Assembly: GCA_036346355.1 (NCBI GenBank)
Contig: CM070580.1
Span: 23,799,374 to 23,863,373 of the forward strand
DNA: 64,000 nt
DNA from: Rhipidocladum racemiflorum
Lineage: Eukaryota > Streptophyta > Magnoliopsida > Poales > Poaceae
Reading direction: 5' to 3'
A program made the translations under genes and the position numbers. Below the pieces are notes generated by a model that saw only the letters and a list, made by a program, of their open reading frames with translations, did not search any database and had not been told where the DNA came from. How positions within the stretch are numbered: position 1 is the stretch's first letter; each line of letters opens with the position of its first letter. Of this stretch, positions 47,368 to 59,059 are shown in pieces.

Positions 47368-48700
47368 TGTTGGCGATATGCCCTTGAGGCAATTATAGAG
47401 ATGATTGTATCACTCTTATGTTTGTGAAATAGTATAATTGTTTGTCCTTTGAAAAAATATCGATTACATTAATCAACAAGTAAGTGACTTATTCGTGCAA
47501 CTTTTTCATATATCAATGTTATTCAAATTATCCTTGATCGGTTATCATAATATAGGACGATTATATTTCATAGATCAGCACATGTATTGATTGATGACCA
47601 TGTTACACGGATCATAGAGATATAGAGATATCTAATCAATAATATGGACACATATTAAAAAACATGTGTTGGATAGACCCATATGAGACATTACGAGAAT
47701 TGTTATATGTTCTTATATGTCATCAATTGGTCTCATACATAGTGTATGTATTATCCTTAGACTTGGTATCGTCATTTGTTTTCTAGATTTGTAATGGTTT
47801 ACTTAAGGGCTGCCAAACACTACTCTTTAACCAGATAGTTATAAAGGAAGCTTTTGGGTTTACTATGAAACATGCTGAGGCACACGAACAATCAAGATGT
47901 AATTTACCCCTCCTATATAACAGAGAGATATCTCTTGGCCCCTTGAGGTAAATGGATTAAGGAAGTGCATGGCCATGTCGAATGTGATTGAGAGTCAATC
48001 CAGGTAAATTAATCCAGTAAGGTATGAGTAAAGGGATTGAGCTATCAAGCCTGTCATAGGATGACACGACTCTCGCATTGAGTTCGATCTGATATCGTGA
48101 GGCAAAGGGAATATGGCATTATCAAACTATAGGTGGTTCGTTTGATACTTTATGAATATTTAGGAATCGATATGTACTGCAAGGGACCACTATCGATTAT
48201 CGGTCAAAAAGGTGTTTTCGAGTCGTGTATAAATATGCATGAGGCTAAAGGGTCACACACTTAAGGGATTGGAATATAGTGGTTCGGATTGGATTCGTCA
48301 TTAATGGGTAAAGTGGGCTTTGCATCTTGATTGGGCCCTAATGTACCACCTTAAAAGGTGAGAGACTATTTAAAGGAGTTTGCGGTCGTAATTTGCAGAG
48401 CGGCAGCCATCGAAACCCTGGACGTCCGAAACCCTAGCTGTCACCACTTGAGCCTTTCTATGGGCACTGGTGCTGGCACACCGACGCATTCTTTTCCCCG
48501 AACGTGTGGGCTCCAGTAGAGGTGTTGATGCTACTGCAACACTGATCAGGGCGATCGACCACCGTGCGAAGAAGATCGATCACTGCAATAGGACGCGCAG
48601 TTCGTTGATTCGGGCTGCATCAACTTTTTTTTCCACTGCACTACGCGTCTAGTAGAAATGATCCACGATCATATACTTGCGTGGTTTTTCGATTTACACG
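47368..48700 (+). mobile_element. Copia-like LTR (partial or solo), right end uncertain
   Basis: The start TGTTGGCGATATGCCCTTGAGG closely resembles the TGTTGGxxATATGCCC start of grass Copia LTRs (Angela/BARE type). A TATTTAAA box at about 48368 and a downstream GAAACCCTAG stretch fit an LTR. I could not find the CA end or a matching 5-bp duplication of the left flank GGATG, so the right limit is approximate and the copy may be truncated. Confidence 0.5.
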
Positions 48701-49237
48701 ATAAATTTTTTAGTTGTGTGTTAATATAGACTATCCATGTAAGGTGAGGAACGCCAAGGGTTTTATTTGCCGAGAGAGAGCGCGCGCGCCGGGGGGAGGG
48801 GGGTAACGGAGGGATATGGGGAAGGAAGAAAACAAGCCGGGGAATCCGATCGATGTTGGCCGTCGTGACGCGGCCTGCGGGGCCAGGTGGCACGTGAAGG
48901 CGCGTGGTGCATGTCCACCTGGCCGCTTCCCGCGCCCGGCCCCACCCGCATGGACTAAACCCTGTAGAGAAGAGATATTTGCCACGTCCACGTCGCTTTC
49001 CGATCTCCCCGCCCCCTCCCCCCCCCCCCCTGGCTGCATGCCACGCCCCGCCAATCTCCTCTCCTCCAATCGCCTGCCCGCGCCCACGTGAACGCCCGCT
49101 CGCTTTTCCACCCCGCCTCCGCGCACCACGTCCATGCACCGCCCCGCGGCTCCGCCCCCGCATGCCATCGTCGAGCGGTGCATGGGCCCGCCGCAGCGAA
49201 CCGCCGAGCGTGGTGGTGTCCTCGTCCATGCCGCATG
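48701..49237. promoter_or_regulatory. GC-rich upstream region of the 84-aa gene
   Basis: GC content is high, with C- and G-runs at 48790 and 49012. Long open frames exist on both strands because of composition and share no resemblance to known proteins. It is most likely the promoter region of the gene at 49405. Confidence 0.5.
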
Positions 49238-49245
49238 TATATATA
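49238..49245 (+). promoter_or_regulatory. TATA box of the 84-aa gene
   Basis: TATATATA in the context GCATGTATATATACC, 160 bp upstream of the ATG at 49405. It would place transcription start near 49270. It is a clear AT-rich island in GC-rich DNA. Confidence 0.65.
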
Positions 49246-49404
49246 CCATCCTTCTCTGTCGACTCTGCAGGCCTTATCATCACACAAACAAAATCAGATT
49301 ACGGGGAGGGAGGCACAGACACTTCCAAAGGAAAAGCTAGCTCTGGCTCTGGGAGGAGCGAGGAAGAGGAAGAAAGGTCAATTCGAGCGGTTTATCCGGA
49401 AGAA

Positions 49405-50126
49405 ATGGCCCTGGGAGACGACTCCCCTGCCTCTTACATCCGCATGGTAATCAACTCCTCCTCCTCCTCCTCCTCCTCCTCCCTCTCCTCCCTTCCCCTA
49501 CTTCTCGCTGGCTGAGACACCCACCTGCTCCTGCTGCTCACCCCATCTCAGTCCTTCAGTACTCTCAGTCCGTAATCTGCATCTCGGGTCGACGAATCTT
49601 ATTCATTTGTAGCGTTCGGTTGGGTTCTTCTGGGGTAGACGACATGCATGCCATTTCCGAGGACAGGCTCGGTACCACCGAGCGTAGGATAATTCTCTGA
49701 CCTGTGTATGCTGATAGTGGCACAGAACTAAGTGGAGAACCAAACTAGCATATATATCATCAGAGACGATGTCGTTGGTGTTAATTAAGCCGGCGTGGCG
49801 TGCTTGTATTAATTGCAGGTGCAGCACCTGATTGAGAGATGCCTGACGTTCGGGATGAGCATGGAGGAGTGCATGGAGGCGCTGTCCAAGCGCGCCGACG
49901 TTCAGCCCGTCGTCACCTCCACAGGTCGATTACCAGCACCTTGATAACAATTGACTTCACTCGATTTTCGCGATGCATCTGATTATCGAAGGCGTTCTTG
50001 ATGTTGGGTGGGCGTGCAGTGTGGAAGGAGCTGGAGAAGGAGAACAAGGAGTTCTTCGACAAGTATAAGCAGCGGAGATCAGAAGAGGGAGGCGTAAGCA
50101 GCAGCAGCAGCAGCAGCTCCTCCTAA
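49405..50126 (+). CDS. Small conserved plant protein of unknown function (84 aa)
   Basis: Three exons, 49405-49446, 49819-49924 and 50020-50126, join in frame. All introns are GT-AG. The first exon gives MALGDDSPASYIRM, the second VQHLIERCLTFGMSMEECME onward to VVTST, the third begins VWKELEKENKEFF. The first 14 residues and the VQHLIE..C..F.M..EEC.EAL helix with the WKELEKENKEFF helix are typical of a small plant-specific family I know only as uncharacterised. Predicted content is helical, cytosolic or nuclear, with no signal peptide and no membrane segment. The C terminus is a run of eight Ser encoded by an AGC/TCC microsatellite, which probably varies in length. A TATA box at 49238 and a CTCC-repeat at the start of intron 1 fit a real gene. 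No function is proposed. Confidence 0.85.
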
Positions 50127-50515
50127 TATGCGTGCATGCTGCTTAAGTTCTTAGAATTTACTGTACTTAGAAGAAGTAACAGATGGGGAGGTCAGCTAAT
50201 GCGATCTATATATGGTGTTGCATGTACAGGTTTGGCAAGGAAACCATCTTTCTTATATGTCGGTATATTCTTCAGGTTTGTATCCACCATTAATCTATCA
50301 CCGACACCACGGTTCAGACTTCAGACTTGTTGAAGCTAGAGAGTATCTATCGTGTGTACATATCTTGAAACGAAAGAAAATGCTAGTTCTCCCAAAAATC
50401 ATTACCGTCCCCGGCGTCCACATAAACACCTATGAGACTCTCGACGACCGGGAAGAGTTTTAACTCGTGAAACAAAAGAATATTGGCCTGTAAAGAAGAC
50501 GAGAAGTACTCATGG

Positions 50516-51035
50516 CAAGGTGGGCATTCGTTTTTTTGTTTTTTAATTGGTTCAGTTTTTTATTTTAAAATAATTTAGTTTTTAGAAACTGGATATCGAA
50601 TTTCTTGGACCGAAATGAAAAACCGAACCAAATTAACCGAAATATTTCAATTCGGTTTTGGTTTTTCGGTTAACCGAAATATGAATAAACACCATGTACA
50701 TTAGATTTTATTTTTCTCATATCGCAATATAGAGTAGAAATAAACCCACATAATATTCATAGTTCATTACCGTATAAGCATAGTAGAACATATGCATATA
50801 CTATACATATGCATAAAGATGTTATAACATGATAATTGTTTGGTAACTTTAGAAAGAACATTACAAAAGTGGTATTATATCTAGGCTATTCGGTTATTTC
50901 GGTTTTTGAAATAAAAAATCGAACCAAATATCGAAGACCGAATTATATCAAAATAAAAACATAATCGAAAAACGTAAATTAAAAATATCGAAGTAATCGA
51001 TTAATTTGGTTTTGGTTTAAAAATGCTCATCCCTG
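50516..51035. mobile_element. hAT-like MITE
   Basis: Ends CAAGGTGGGCATTCG and, in reverse complement, CAGGGATGAGCATTTTT are similar inverted repeats. Flanks CTCATGG (50509-50515) and CTGATGG (51036-51042) match at 6 of 7 positions, fitting an aged target duplication. Inside are several inverted TTCGGTT / AACCGAA words, making it AT-rich and self-complementary. Confidence 0.55.
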
Positions 51036-51042
51036 CTGATGG

Positions 51043-51852
51043 CCGATGATTAATTTGTTGAACTCTGAATAATGGTAACGGGAAGAAATAAAGAAACACA
51101 TGACCACAGGAAGGAGGGATGCATGATGACAAGCCAATTTACACCAATGACACGCGCGATCGATGCGTTCCGCGACGACATATGATGCCATTGAAATGCA
51201 ACGGTCCAAACAAGGAAAGTTTAGGCGCGATCGCCGGCGCATGCAGTGCCCGGACAGGTGGTAGGTATCACCGATCGGTGTCTCGTCTCGTTCGTGTCCG
51301 GCGTCGACTCTCGGCGGCTGGCCCACTTGTCGGCCAGGCTTCTCCGCCCTCTCTGTCTGGGGTCCACTACGTACTATTTACTGCTAGGCGCATGTATAGT
51401 TTGCCTCTTTTCGAATTTTCTTTTCACAATCTTTCTTGTTGAAATGGGAATGGTGGGTTAGCGCGGCTTATAAATCCTAATCGACCCTCGCAGAAAAAAA
51501 TGGAAAGGAAAATAAACCCTAATCGACGGTTGGAGTCTTGGAGAGGGGGAAGATGAAGAAACAAGATGAAAAACACGGTCTAGTGGGCCAGGTACACCGG
51601 TGCAGACAACCGGGCGTGAGGACCTTTGCACGGGCCCATCAGTGACGTTTGCCGGGCTTTCAGAATTGGGCCTCGTTTACGCGGAGAGGCAAGAAGTGAG
51701 AAACAGAGGGGCACTGGGCAGCGCGCTAATTATAGATCGGAATGACGTTTCGTTGCCTATTTTCTGTATGGTGGGCCGTGTTTTGTTTTGGGCATCCCAG
51801 GCCTAAACTGTTCGGTCACAGCCCATCTGGCATACAGGCCATCTTTAGTAAA
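51043..51852. other. Intergenic region, nothing identified
   Basis: It contains several short open frames without family resemblance. A CCCTAATCGAC word is repeated at 51475 and 51519. No transposon ends. Confidence 0.4.
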
Positions 51853-52125
51853 CTAGTTACATGCCCGTGCATTGTTACGAAAAACAATATTGATAACGAA
51901 AAATAAAGATTAAAAAATAAAAAAATTATTTCACAAGATCAAACATCTATCTTTAACGCTTCGTTTCTTGCGAAAGCTGGCTAATTAAAGCAACAATTCG
52001 TTTCTTGCGTAGGGCAATTAAGCAGGGCAATTAAGTAGGGCAATTAAGCAGGGCAATTAAGCGGCAATTAATGACGTGGGAAGAACGAACCACTGCCACC
52101 AAGTGCTGCTTTAGAGTAGTAGAGA
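51853..52125 (-). mobile_element. Small non-autonomous Helitron (273 bp)
   Basis: Minus-strand 5' end TCTCTACTACTCTAAAGC (52125), preceded by host A. The 3' end is GCACGGGCATGTAACTAG (51853), followed by host T. It shares with 58256-58777 the terminal sequences and a GGGCAATTAAG tandem (about 52010-52070, four to five units of 15-16 bp). It has no coding. Confidence 0.65.
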
Positions 52126-52137
52126 TATCTCTACTAC
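52116..52137. repeat. Perfect 22-bp palindrome at a Helitron terminus
   Basis: The half GTAGTAGAGAT is followed exactly by its reverse complement. The right half, TCTCTACTAC, is a second copy of the Helitron 5' terminus in the opposite orientation. Confidence 0.95.
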
Positions 52138-52146
52138 CTCGTAAAA

Positions 52147-52760
52147 CTAGTTGGTTCGATCGTATTTCCAGTCATCCCTCGCGTACATACTACCAGGACA
52201 ATAAACGTGGCGGACGTCGCGCGTATGAACGAAAAATGATTTTGAGTTATTTTTTCGGAGAAAAAATAGACTTGTACGTCGCGCGCGTGAACGGAAAATG
52301 ATTTTGCGTTTTTTTTTCCAGAGAAAAAATAGACCTAGATGTATTTTCAAAATTTTTGGAGGCTCAAAAAATATTAGAGACCGAGCTGAAAAAAGTACAC
52401 ATATTTTCGCTAATGAAAATATTTTTTTCGGGGAAAATAGAGAAAGGATCTGGATGTAAAAACCGGAGAACTGTTTGTTATATTTTTGGACCTCACTGCT
52501 ATCCCGAAAAAGTAGAAAATGACTCGTTCGCGATTTGTATTTAACGGGAGGCTTTTTCCGTAAAGTAATGAGTGAGGGACCCAAACGCGATCCTAAAAAG
52601 TTTATCTTTCCCTCACAAAAAATCACAAAGGACCTTTTCGTAAATTCACAGGGACTTATCCGTAATTCGGAGAAACAGAGGGACTTTTTCGCAAAACGAC
52701 GCGATAACAAGTGGCTAGGCCCTCCAACCGGGAAGTCTCCCATCTTTAATAAAGGATAGA
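52147..52760 (-). mobile_element. Non-autonomous Helitron related to 37587-38446
   Basis: Minus-strand 5' end TCTATCCTTTATTAAAGATG (52760), preceded by host A. The 3' end is CTAG at 52150-52147, followed by host T. The interior shares GAGGGACTTTTTCGCAAAA, ATCCGTAATT and GTGAACG-GAAAA stretches with the Helitron at 37587 but lacks its tandem array. A subterminal hairpin before CTAG is not clear, so the 3' end is less certain. Confidence 0.5.
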
Positions 52761-52812
52761 TACTGATATATGGGTCCAACACGTCACCGTTTCATTTATC
52801 CAACCTCTAAAA

Positions 52813-53806
52813 CACTACTAGATTTCTAACTTTTACCGAGTGAAAAAAATATGTCAGCTATTGCAAAATACCGTAGGCCATGTATATGGTTGAGCGTAAA
52901 CTGTCAGTAACTTCCCTTCGGCCACTCATGGTTGGCCATTCGTGGGATTCCCGACGGTACCTCGGTTATTAGTTTAACGAGGGTTTTCATAGCACTCGGT
53001 AAATACATGGGTGAGAGGTTTTTTCTTTCCAACGAGGTATAGAAACCCCTAGTAATTTCTCACAACTATATGTGGGATTTTTTGTGTAAAAAATGTTAAA
53101 AAAAATTCAAATCTAGGGATTAACCTCACAACTTGTTTGCACCACAATCCCTTAAGTTAAACATTTGTTATTTTTAAATTAGAAACACATCATGCCTAGG
53201 ATTCGAACTCACAACTTACTGAACACAACCTCTCCCTCCTAAACAGCTCACCTCAACTGTCTTCTTGCTAGAAGTAAGAAAAGTACTTCTTTTAACTCTT
53301 GTTCTCATGATGCTTTATCAATTATTTAGTCAAATTTATGACTTTAAATGGAAAAGTTGACAACTACAAAGTTGTAGATTTCAATGAGAGCTACATTTTT
53401 CATATATACATCACCTTCATCCAGCCTCGTATGAATTTTGCAATAGCCTAGTATTTGATGTGTACCCTCGCTAAAAGTTTGTACCCCGTCGGCAAATCAT
53501 TGCAATAACCGAGTGTTACCTATACACACACACTAAATGTATTTCCACTCGGTGATTGTTTGTAATGGCCGACGGTTAGCATTTGCACTCACAGTAATTT
53601 TGTACCCTCTCGGTGATTTCATACTATGACTGAGGGTTTTCCACCAACCATCGGTTTGTGGTAAGCCCCATCGGTAAATCTTCTAATAGCCGTCCATTTT
53701 TGTTCTACCATCGGAAAAAAGATGCACCACCGGCCACCTTAGTTTTTCCCGACGGCCCGTAGGCCATTACATTTCACACTCGATAAAAGTTAGATTTCTA
53801 GTAGTG
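52813..53806. mobile_element. Non-autonomous CACTA element, TSD AAA
   Basis: Terminal inverted repeats CACTACTAGATTTCTAAC and CACTACTAGAAATCTAAC (reverse complement of the right end) are flanked by AAA at 52810-52812 and 53807-53809. Subterminal words (ACCGAGTG, CTCGGTAAA, CCGACGG) are repeated in both orientations, as in CACTA elements. 994 bp with no transposase. Confidence 0.88.
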
Positions 53807-53809
53807 AAA

Positions 53810-54480
53810 CAATGTCCACTGCTAAATGTGAACCTATGTGTCCAGTTTGATCTAAGAAATAATTGATTATTTGCCACAAAGTTTATATGTACTTGATGAT
53901 TTACCACGCCATGCCTCACTGATATTTGGGCTCAAGGGCCATATGTCATAATGTCAATGAGACATGACGTGGCAAATCATCTAGTGCACATCAACTTTAT
54001 GGCAAATAATCAAATCTCCCTTGATCTGAATATACACATGTATGTTTCGCTATATATATAACATAAATTTGATGTTCATGGTACAATCTAGAATAACATT
54101 TTGCCTATGTATCACCCTCTTTTAGTACTTTGTTACAACACACGGGTACTATGCTATAATATATATACGAGTTGGTTGCGATCATTCGTCCTCCATCTCC
54201 TCATATCTAAGAAAAAGTAGTGCACTGATATATGGGTCAGGCCGCAACACACTCCCCTATCTCTGGGGGATAAAAATGAATTCAGTCGCATCTCTCTCTC
54301 TCCACTACACCGGCTCTCCGGCCATGTCATTCTTCACTTCTCCCCTATAACCACTGAAGAGTGTAATTTTTTTAATACGCATCATGATTTTATTATTTAA
54401 TTAAAAAATATGTACTGCAAGTTTGCAACGCATGGGCATTTGACGAGCATCCAGCTAAATAGCTCATCGATACCTGAGTG
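53810..54480. other. Intergenic sequence, nothing identified
   Basis: AT-rich. 54230-54260 (CTGATATATGGGTC) also occurs right after the Helitron at 52762, so these flanks may share a repeat. A TTGCAACGCATGGGCATTTG word at 54422 resembles Helitron 3' subterminal sequence, but no CTAG end follows. No gene. Confidence 0.4.
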
Positions 54481-55426
54481 TAGGGATGGCAATGGCCTCA
54501 TTCCACGTTTCTCGACAGGGAATTCCCCTATTAGGGGGCAGGGACGGGCGCCCCCCCCCCCGAGGTTGATAACGGGAAAAACTATCCCCATCGGGGGAAT
54601 CAGGTGTGGGGGCATTCCTTGGCTCCCCATCCCTAATACCCGACCACGGTTATGTATATATGGTGGCCCACCTCAACTAGCGGAGCAAAGAAACCTCGCG
54701 TAACCCTAAATCCCAAATCCCCGTCAACCTCCCGCATTCCCCAACCCATCCCTCCAGATCCGGTCACACCCTCATCACCTTCGGTTGCTTCGTCTCGCCC
54801 CCATCGTCTCTGCGGCTCCGCCTTGCCCACATCGTCTCTGCTTGCTTCGCCTCACCTCCGCCTGCTCCACCACGCCCTTGCCCTCTCCCCCTCGTACTCC
54901 CCTGCCACCATGGCTGCCTCGCTCTCCCCCTCCGCGGGCAAAGTTCGTCGAGCGATACGACGTTGGTGGCGTGGGCATATGTGGCGTCGATGGCCGCCTC
55001 CCTCTCCCCCTCCCCCTCCACCATGGTTGCCTTGGTGGCGTGGGCATCGCCCCCTGGTCGACTCGGTGGCTGGAGGGCATGCGGTGAGCGTCGGTGGCCA
55101 CCTCCCCCTCTGCGGCCTCAGTGTGCTTCCTCATCCCACACTGCCCCACCAAGGCACCAGCGAGGTAGTGAGTGAACTCAATCCCAAATTAATACATTGG
55201 TGCCTTTTGCTTTGATTATGTGATTTGTGCTTTGAATCAGTCATTTGTGTTGTGAATCTGTCATTCGTGCTTATTATCGGGTATGGCTCCCCGAAAGGGA
55301 CCTGATACCCGACGGGGATGGGGAACGGGACAAAGTGGCACCCGATACCGGGTTTGGGGCCGAGGAATTGATGTTTTTTTCTCTTCTCGGGGACAGGAAC
55401 GTTCCACCATCCCACTGGCATCACTA
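54481..55426. mobile_element. Non-autonomous hAT element with GC-rich interior
   Basis: Ends TAGGGATGGCAATGG and, in reverse complement, TAGTGATGCCAGTGG match at 12 of 15 positions. The flanking 8-mers CCTGAGTG (54473-54480) and CCTGAGAT (55427-55434) match at 6 of 8, an aged hAT-type duplication. The interior 54700-55170 is GC-rich and open on both strands but encodes no recognisable transposase. Confidence 0.6.
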
Positions 55427-55434
55427 CCTGAGAT

Positions 55435-56736
55435 CAAAACTGAATACAATTTGGAGAACTTTCTAAAAATCTAGATACTGCCATCTTTCCCCCAAAGGCG
55501 TAGGAAAGCCTCAAAGCATTTGAGACAAGGAGGAAAGGGGCCAGAGATTTAATACCCAATCATTAGCAGCTGAGCATCCCCAGGCCGCCACGTGGGCGCT
55601 TGGTGCCCCTAACCGGCCAAGCCGAAGCAATCAGTGACCACGAAAGTATTTGATTTGGGAGCAGTTTAGTGCAGCCTTTCAGCCGAAACAAAATATTTCG
55701 TCAAAACACGGCAAAAAAACACGCAAGCCATGCATGCGGCGCTTCACTCTGTTTGGCCCCAAAGATCTCTTTGTTGACTTCCACATGTGTACCTCCGACA
55801 GCGGCGGTCCTTGGTGGGATGATGGTATGTAACATCTTTAAAATTATTTCTTAGTCTAAAAAAATAACGTTTTAATATGGTGATGATTAAACTTTCGAAA
55901 CTTTAAATATCAATATATTTTTAAATATTTAAATTGGATACATAAAAATTATATATGTAAACTTGTCTTGGAGGTACTTTTATAATACTATAATTTTATT
56001 GAGTTTTATAAATATATTATAATAAAAATTAGTGATCAAAATCATGTTTTAAAGACCGTATCAATGCCTAAAACGTCACCGTTTTTAGACCGTAGGGGGT
56101 ATAAAATAACTAGAGATCAGTTCTTCTACGTTATATCTTTGATTTGTGAAATAATAAAACATGAGATGGTTTATGATGTCATGAATCACTGAAAAAAAAA
56201 ACTCTATAATTATATATATAAAGTGTACACCCATAGTGAAAAATTCTCCGGTTCCGGACCTCCAAGTGCATCAAATTGCAGTTTTTATGGAGGCAGCAGA
56301 AGAGCAGCTTGAGAGTTCCATTTTCTGAACGCCCTATTATTCAATCCGCCGAAATCTTGATAAGAGGATAGAACCAATTTTGAGAGACATAGTGATTTGT
56401 CAGTCCCGAGTCCCGACATGGAAACCCCCGGACAGTGACGCCAGGAGGAGGAATCATTGACTCATTGTCCCCAGCAATTATCGTAGTGGTTCATAAACTC
56501 GCAAGGGATATGTTAGGTTGCACGGCAAATCTACAGTGGTTCATCCCGAAGACTAGCAATCCACAGTGAATCCAGCAATTATTGTATGCAGATTTACATT
56601 TCTTTCGGGATTTGATTAGCCTAGAAAAAGAAAAGTAGAAAACGAACGCTGAAGATCGATGCGCTCTCAGTCACAGACAACGGCTTGCCCACCATGAATG
56701 CTACAAGTTCCAGTCCCAAAAGAAACCTCAGCGAAA
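55435..56736. other. Intergenic sequence, nothing identified
   Basis: Mixed composition, AT-rich from 55850 to 56250. The only open frames are short and unrelated to known proteins. No transposon ends or RNA genes seen. Confidence 0.4.
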
Positions 56737-57128
56737 GGCCCTGTTTGAAAACAAAGTTTTTCAATACCATGGTATTACAAAGCCATGGCTTAGAAATTAT
56801 TTTGGTATAAATACTATGGTTTCACCTACCACTATTAAAATCATGGTTTTTCTTGGAACTACAAACTGTTTGGCTACAAAGTCTTTTGCGTGGTATTTTC
56901 AAAGTATTGACACCTCTCACTCTCTACACCAACACCAAAAGCCCAAAACTCCACTCCGAGTGGAGTTTTCAATACTCCAAAAATACCATGGTATTGGTAA
57001 TACCATGGTTTTCAAAACAGAGTTTTTTGGGTTGCTTCCAAACACCATGTTGCCAAAAATACTACGGTATTCTCCAAAACCATGGCTTTGCCTAGAAACT
57101 ATGAAAATACTTTGTTGCCAAACAGGCC
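56737..57128. mobile_element. MITE with GGCC..TGTTTG termini
   Basis: Left end GGCCCTGTTTGAAAACAAAG and right end, in reverse complement, GGCCTGTTTGGCAACAAAGT are inverted repeats. The interior is rich in short palindromes around CCATGG (ATACCATGGTAT at least three times). No target duplication could be set, so the superfamily is open. Confidence 0.6.
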
Positions 57129-58255
57129 ATAAAAGTAGAAGCGGGGTTACAAGAAGAGCCTTTCTACGGCATACTAAATTCCTCTCCGATCATTTATTTT
57201 TTTTCAATCCAGTAGATAAGATTAAGTAGTATTTATTTATATTATTTTTCTAATAATAGTGTAGTAGAAATATCCTTAACAAATCAACTGTTAGATCTGA
57301 TTTATACCGCTTATAATATAACGACGATTAATCTATCTGAGATTCATAAATGATTACTACTTTTTAGAACCTAGTTAATTCCTCATAAATGCACCTCATA
57401 AAACGAAAAGAAACATTAAATGTATCATGATTATTAAATCAAAGTACAGTCCATGTAAATAACCGCCGACCTGCAATATAGGTCAGATGAAAATTAATCA
57501 TGTCTCTGAGCATTTACCAGATCGGGAACGGTCTGACCTATGAATCTTTGTAGGTCGGATATAATTCATTTTATCATACCGACCTAAACAAGATAGGGTA
57601 AAGGGTAACCTACGCCCGATCTAATTCAGGTCGGCAATGATTCTCTGCATAAGGATAACGTGCGCAAGATGTTTTCTCTGAAAGGTACAGAAATACGTTT
57701 GGAAGTTACTTTTTACGAAGAGATGTCTCCATGATGAAGAAACACCTCTTCGGTGAGAAGACACGTTTTGACAAATAAAACACCTTTTTGATAGGAAAAT
57801 ACATCTCCGAAGATGACAACAGCCATCCCTTCAACGCTATAAATACGATACCCCCGTAAGGATTTAAAGTGTGTATGGACAATAGTGCTTGAATATATAG
57901 AGAGTTGAATAGCCTATACTCTGTAAAGAACACCTGTGATAATACAATCCTTTTTTTTTTCTATTTCTTTCGATCTTCTTTTATAAATAAAGATAATCAA
58001 AATTATATTCGTAAACTTGATATAGAAACCCTTAAACCCGAGTTCTTAAGCTTGGACATAATATACCGTAAAATTTCATCACGAGAGACCCAGAGATGGT
58101 AGTACTAGTAACCAAGCAGCCAACCACGAACCAGAACCCCAACCTGCACGCCTACTCCTCTCATCGATGGAAGACTCGGTAATGGCCGTATAGAGGGAAA
58201 ATAATCTCCTTTTGGATTTTTATAGCGACGATTATTGCCCGGGGCAGCACGCTAA
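57129..58255. other. Intergenic sequence with TAGGTCGG inverted words
   Basis: AT-rich. Between 57465 and 57640 the word TAGGTCGG/CCGACCTA occurs several times in both orientations, like subterminal repeats of a DNA transposon, but I could not define ends. No gene. Confidence 0.4.
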
Positions 58256-58777
58256 TCTCTACTATATAAAGTGAGAGTTTCTTCCCACGTCGCATTAATT
58301 GCCCTGCTTAATTGCCTTACTTAATTGCCATGCTTAATTGCCCTACGCAAGAAACAAAGCGTTGCTTTAATTAGCCAGCTTTTGCAAGAAACGAAGCGTT
58401 AAAGATATATGTTTGATCTTAGAGCATCCCCAATGGAGACATGTCAGCAGGCTATAAGGAGTCCGTCTCATCTTTTTGCTTATGTGGAGGAGAGAAGTAG
58501 AGGAGAGAAAGTGGCTCTTAACTAAGAGCCAGGTATAGTGTTTTCCAAGAAAAATAAAAGACAATTACATGTGGACCCACATTTAATGTTGGAGAATATG
58601 TTATAAATAACCCATCGAGAGCTTGTCTTTAGCTATAAGTGACATGGAGCTTTCTTATAGCCATTAGTTGGCTCTACCATTGGACATGCCCTTATGAAAT
58701 AGTATTTTTTTATTTTTTAATCTTTATTTTTCGTTATCAATTTTGTTTTTCGTAGCAACGCACGGGCATATAACTAG
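58256..58777 (+). mobile_element. Non-autonomous Helitron upstream of the M50B-like gene
   Basis: 5' end TCTCTACTATATAAAGTG after host A. 3' end GCACGGGCATATAACTAG before host T. It contains four TTAATTGCC(C/T)-type 15-16-bp repeats (58290-58345). It is the inverted relative of 51853-52125, interrupted by a MITE at 58422-58691. It ends 282 bp before the ATG of the next gene. Confidence 0.72.
58422..58691. mobile_element. Tourist-like MITE nested in the Helitron
   Basis: Ends GAGCATCCCCAATGG and, in reverse complement, GGGCATGTCCAATGG, with TTA on both sides (58419-58421 and 58692-58694). 270 bp. The Helitron sequence continues across it, so the MITE is younger. Confidence 0.78.
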
Positions 58778-59059
58778 TGGCCATGTAATCCAATCAATCT
58801 CCACCTGTTACACGGTTTACACTGGCCTACCCGTACACCAACCAAAGATCTCTCGACCCAGTCGCTCCTCATCCTCCCTCCCACCGCGGCTCTCGGTTTC
58901 TGTGCCCGCACGTCTGTTCCTTCCCGTCGCGCTTCAACCAATTCGAACAGCTTTCCTTTCATTTCCTCGTGTTTTCCTGTCTCCTCTCTCCCTTCGATCG
59001 GCGGGAGGAGTAGATCTACGGGTGCTGCGGGCTGGCTGGCTGGCGGGCGGGCGAGCGAG

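Noticed and set aside
48669..49515. Frames of about 200 codons on both strands before the 84-aa gene
   Set aside because: GC-rich promoter DNA; they overlap the TATA box, 5' UTR and first exon of a better supported gene in another frame.
54652..55215. 187-codon Pro/Trp-rich frame
   Set aside because: Lies inside a hAT-type element, low-complexity translation, no known domain.
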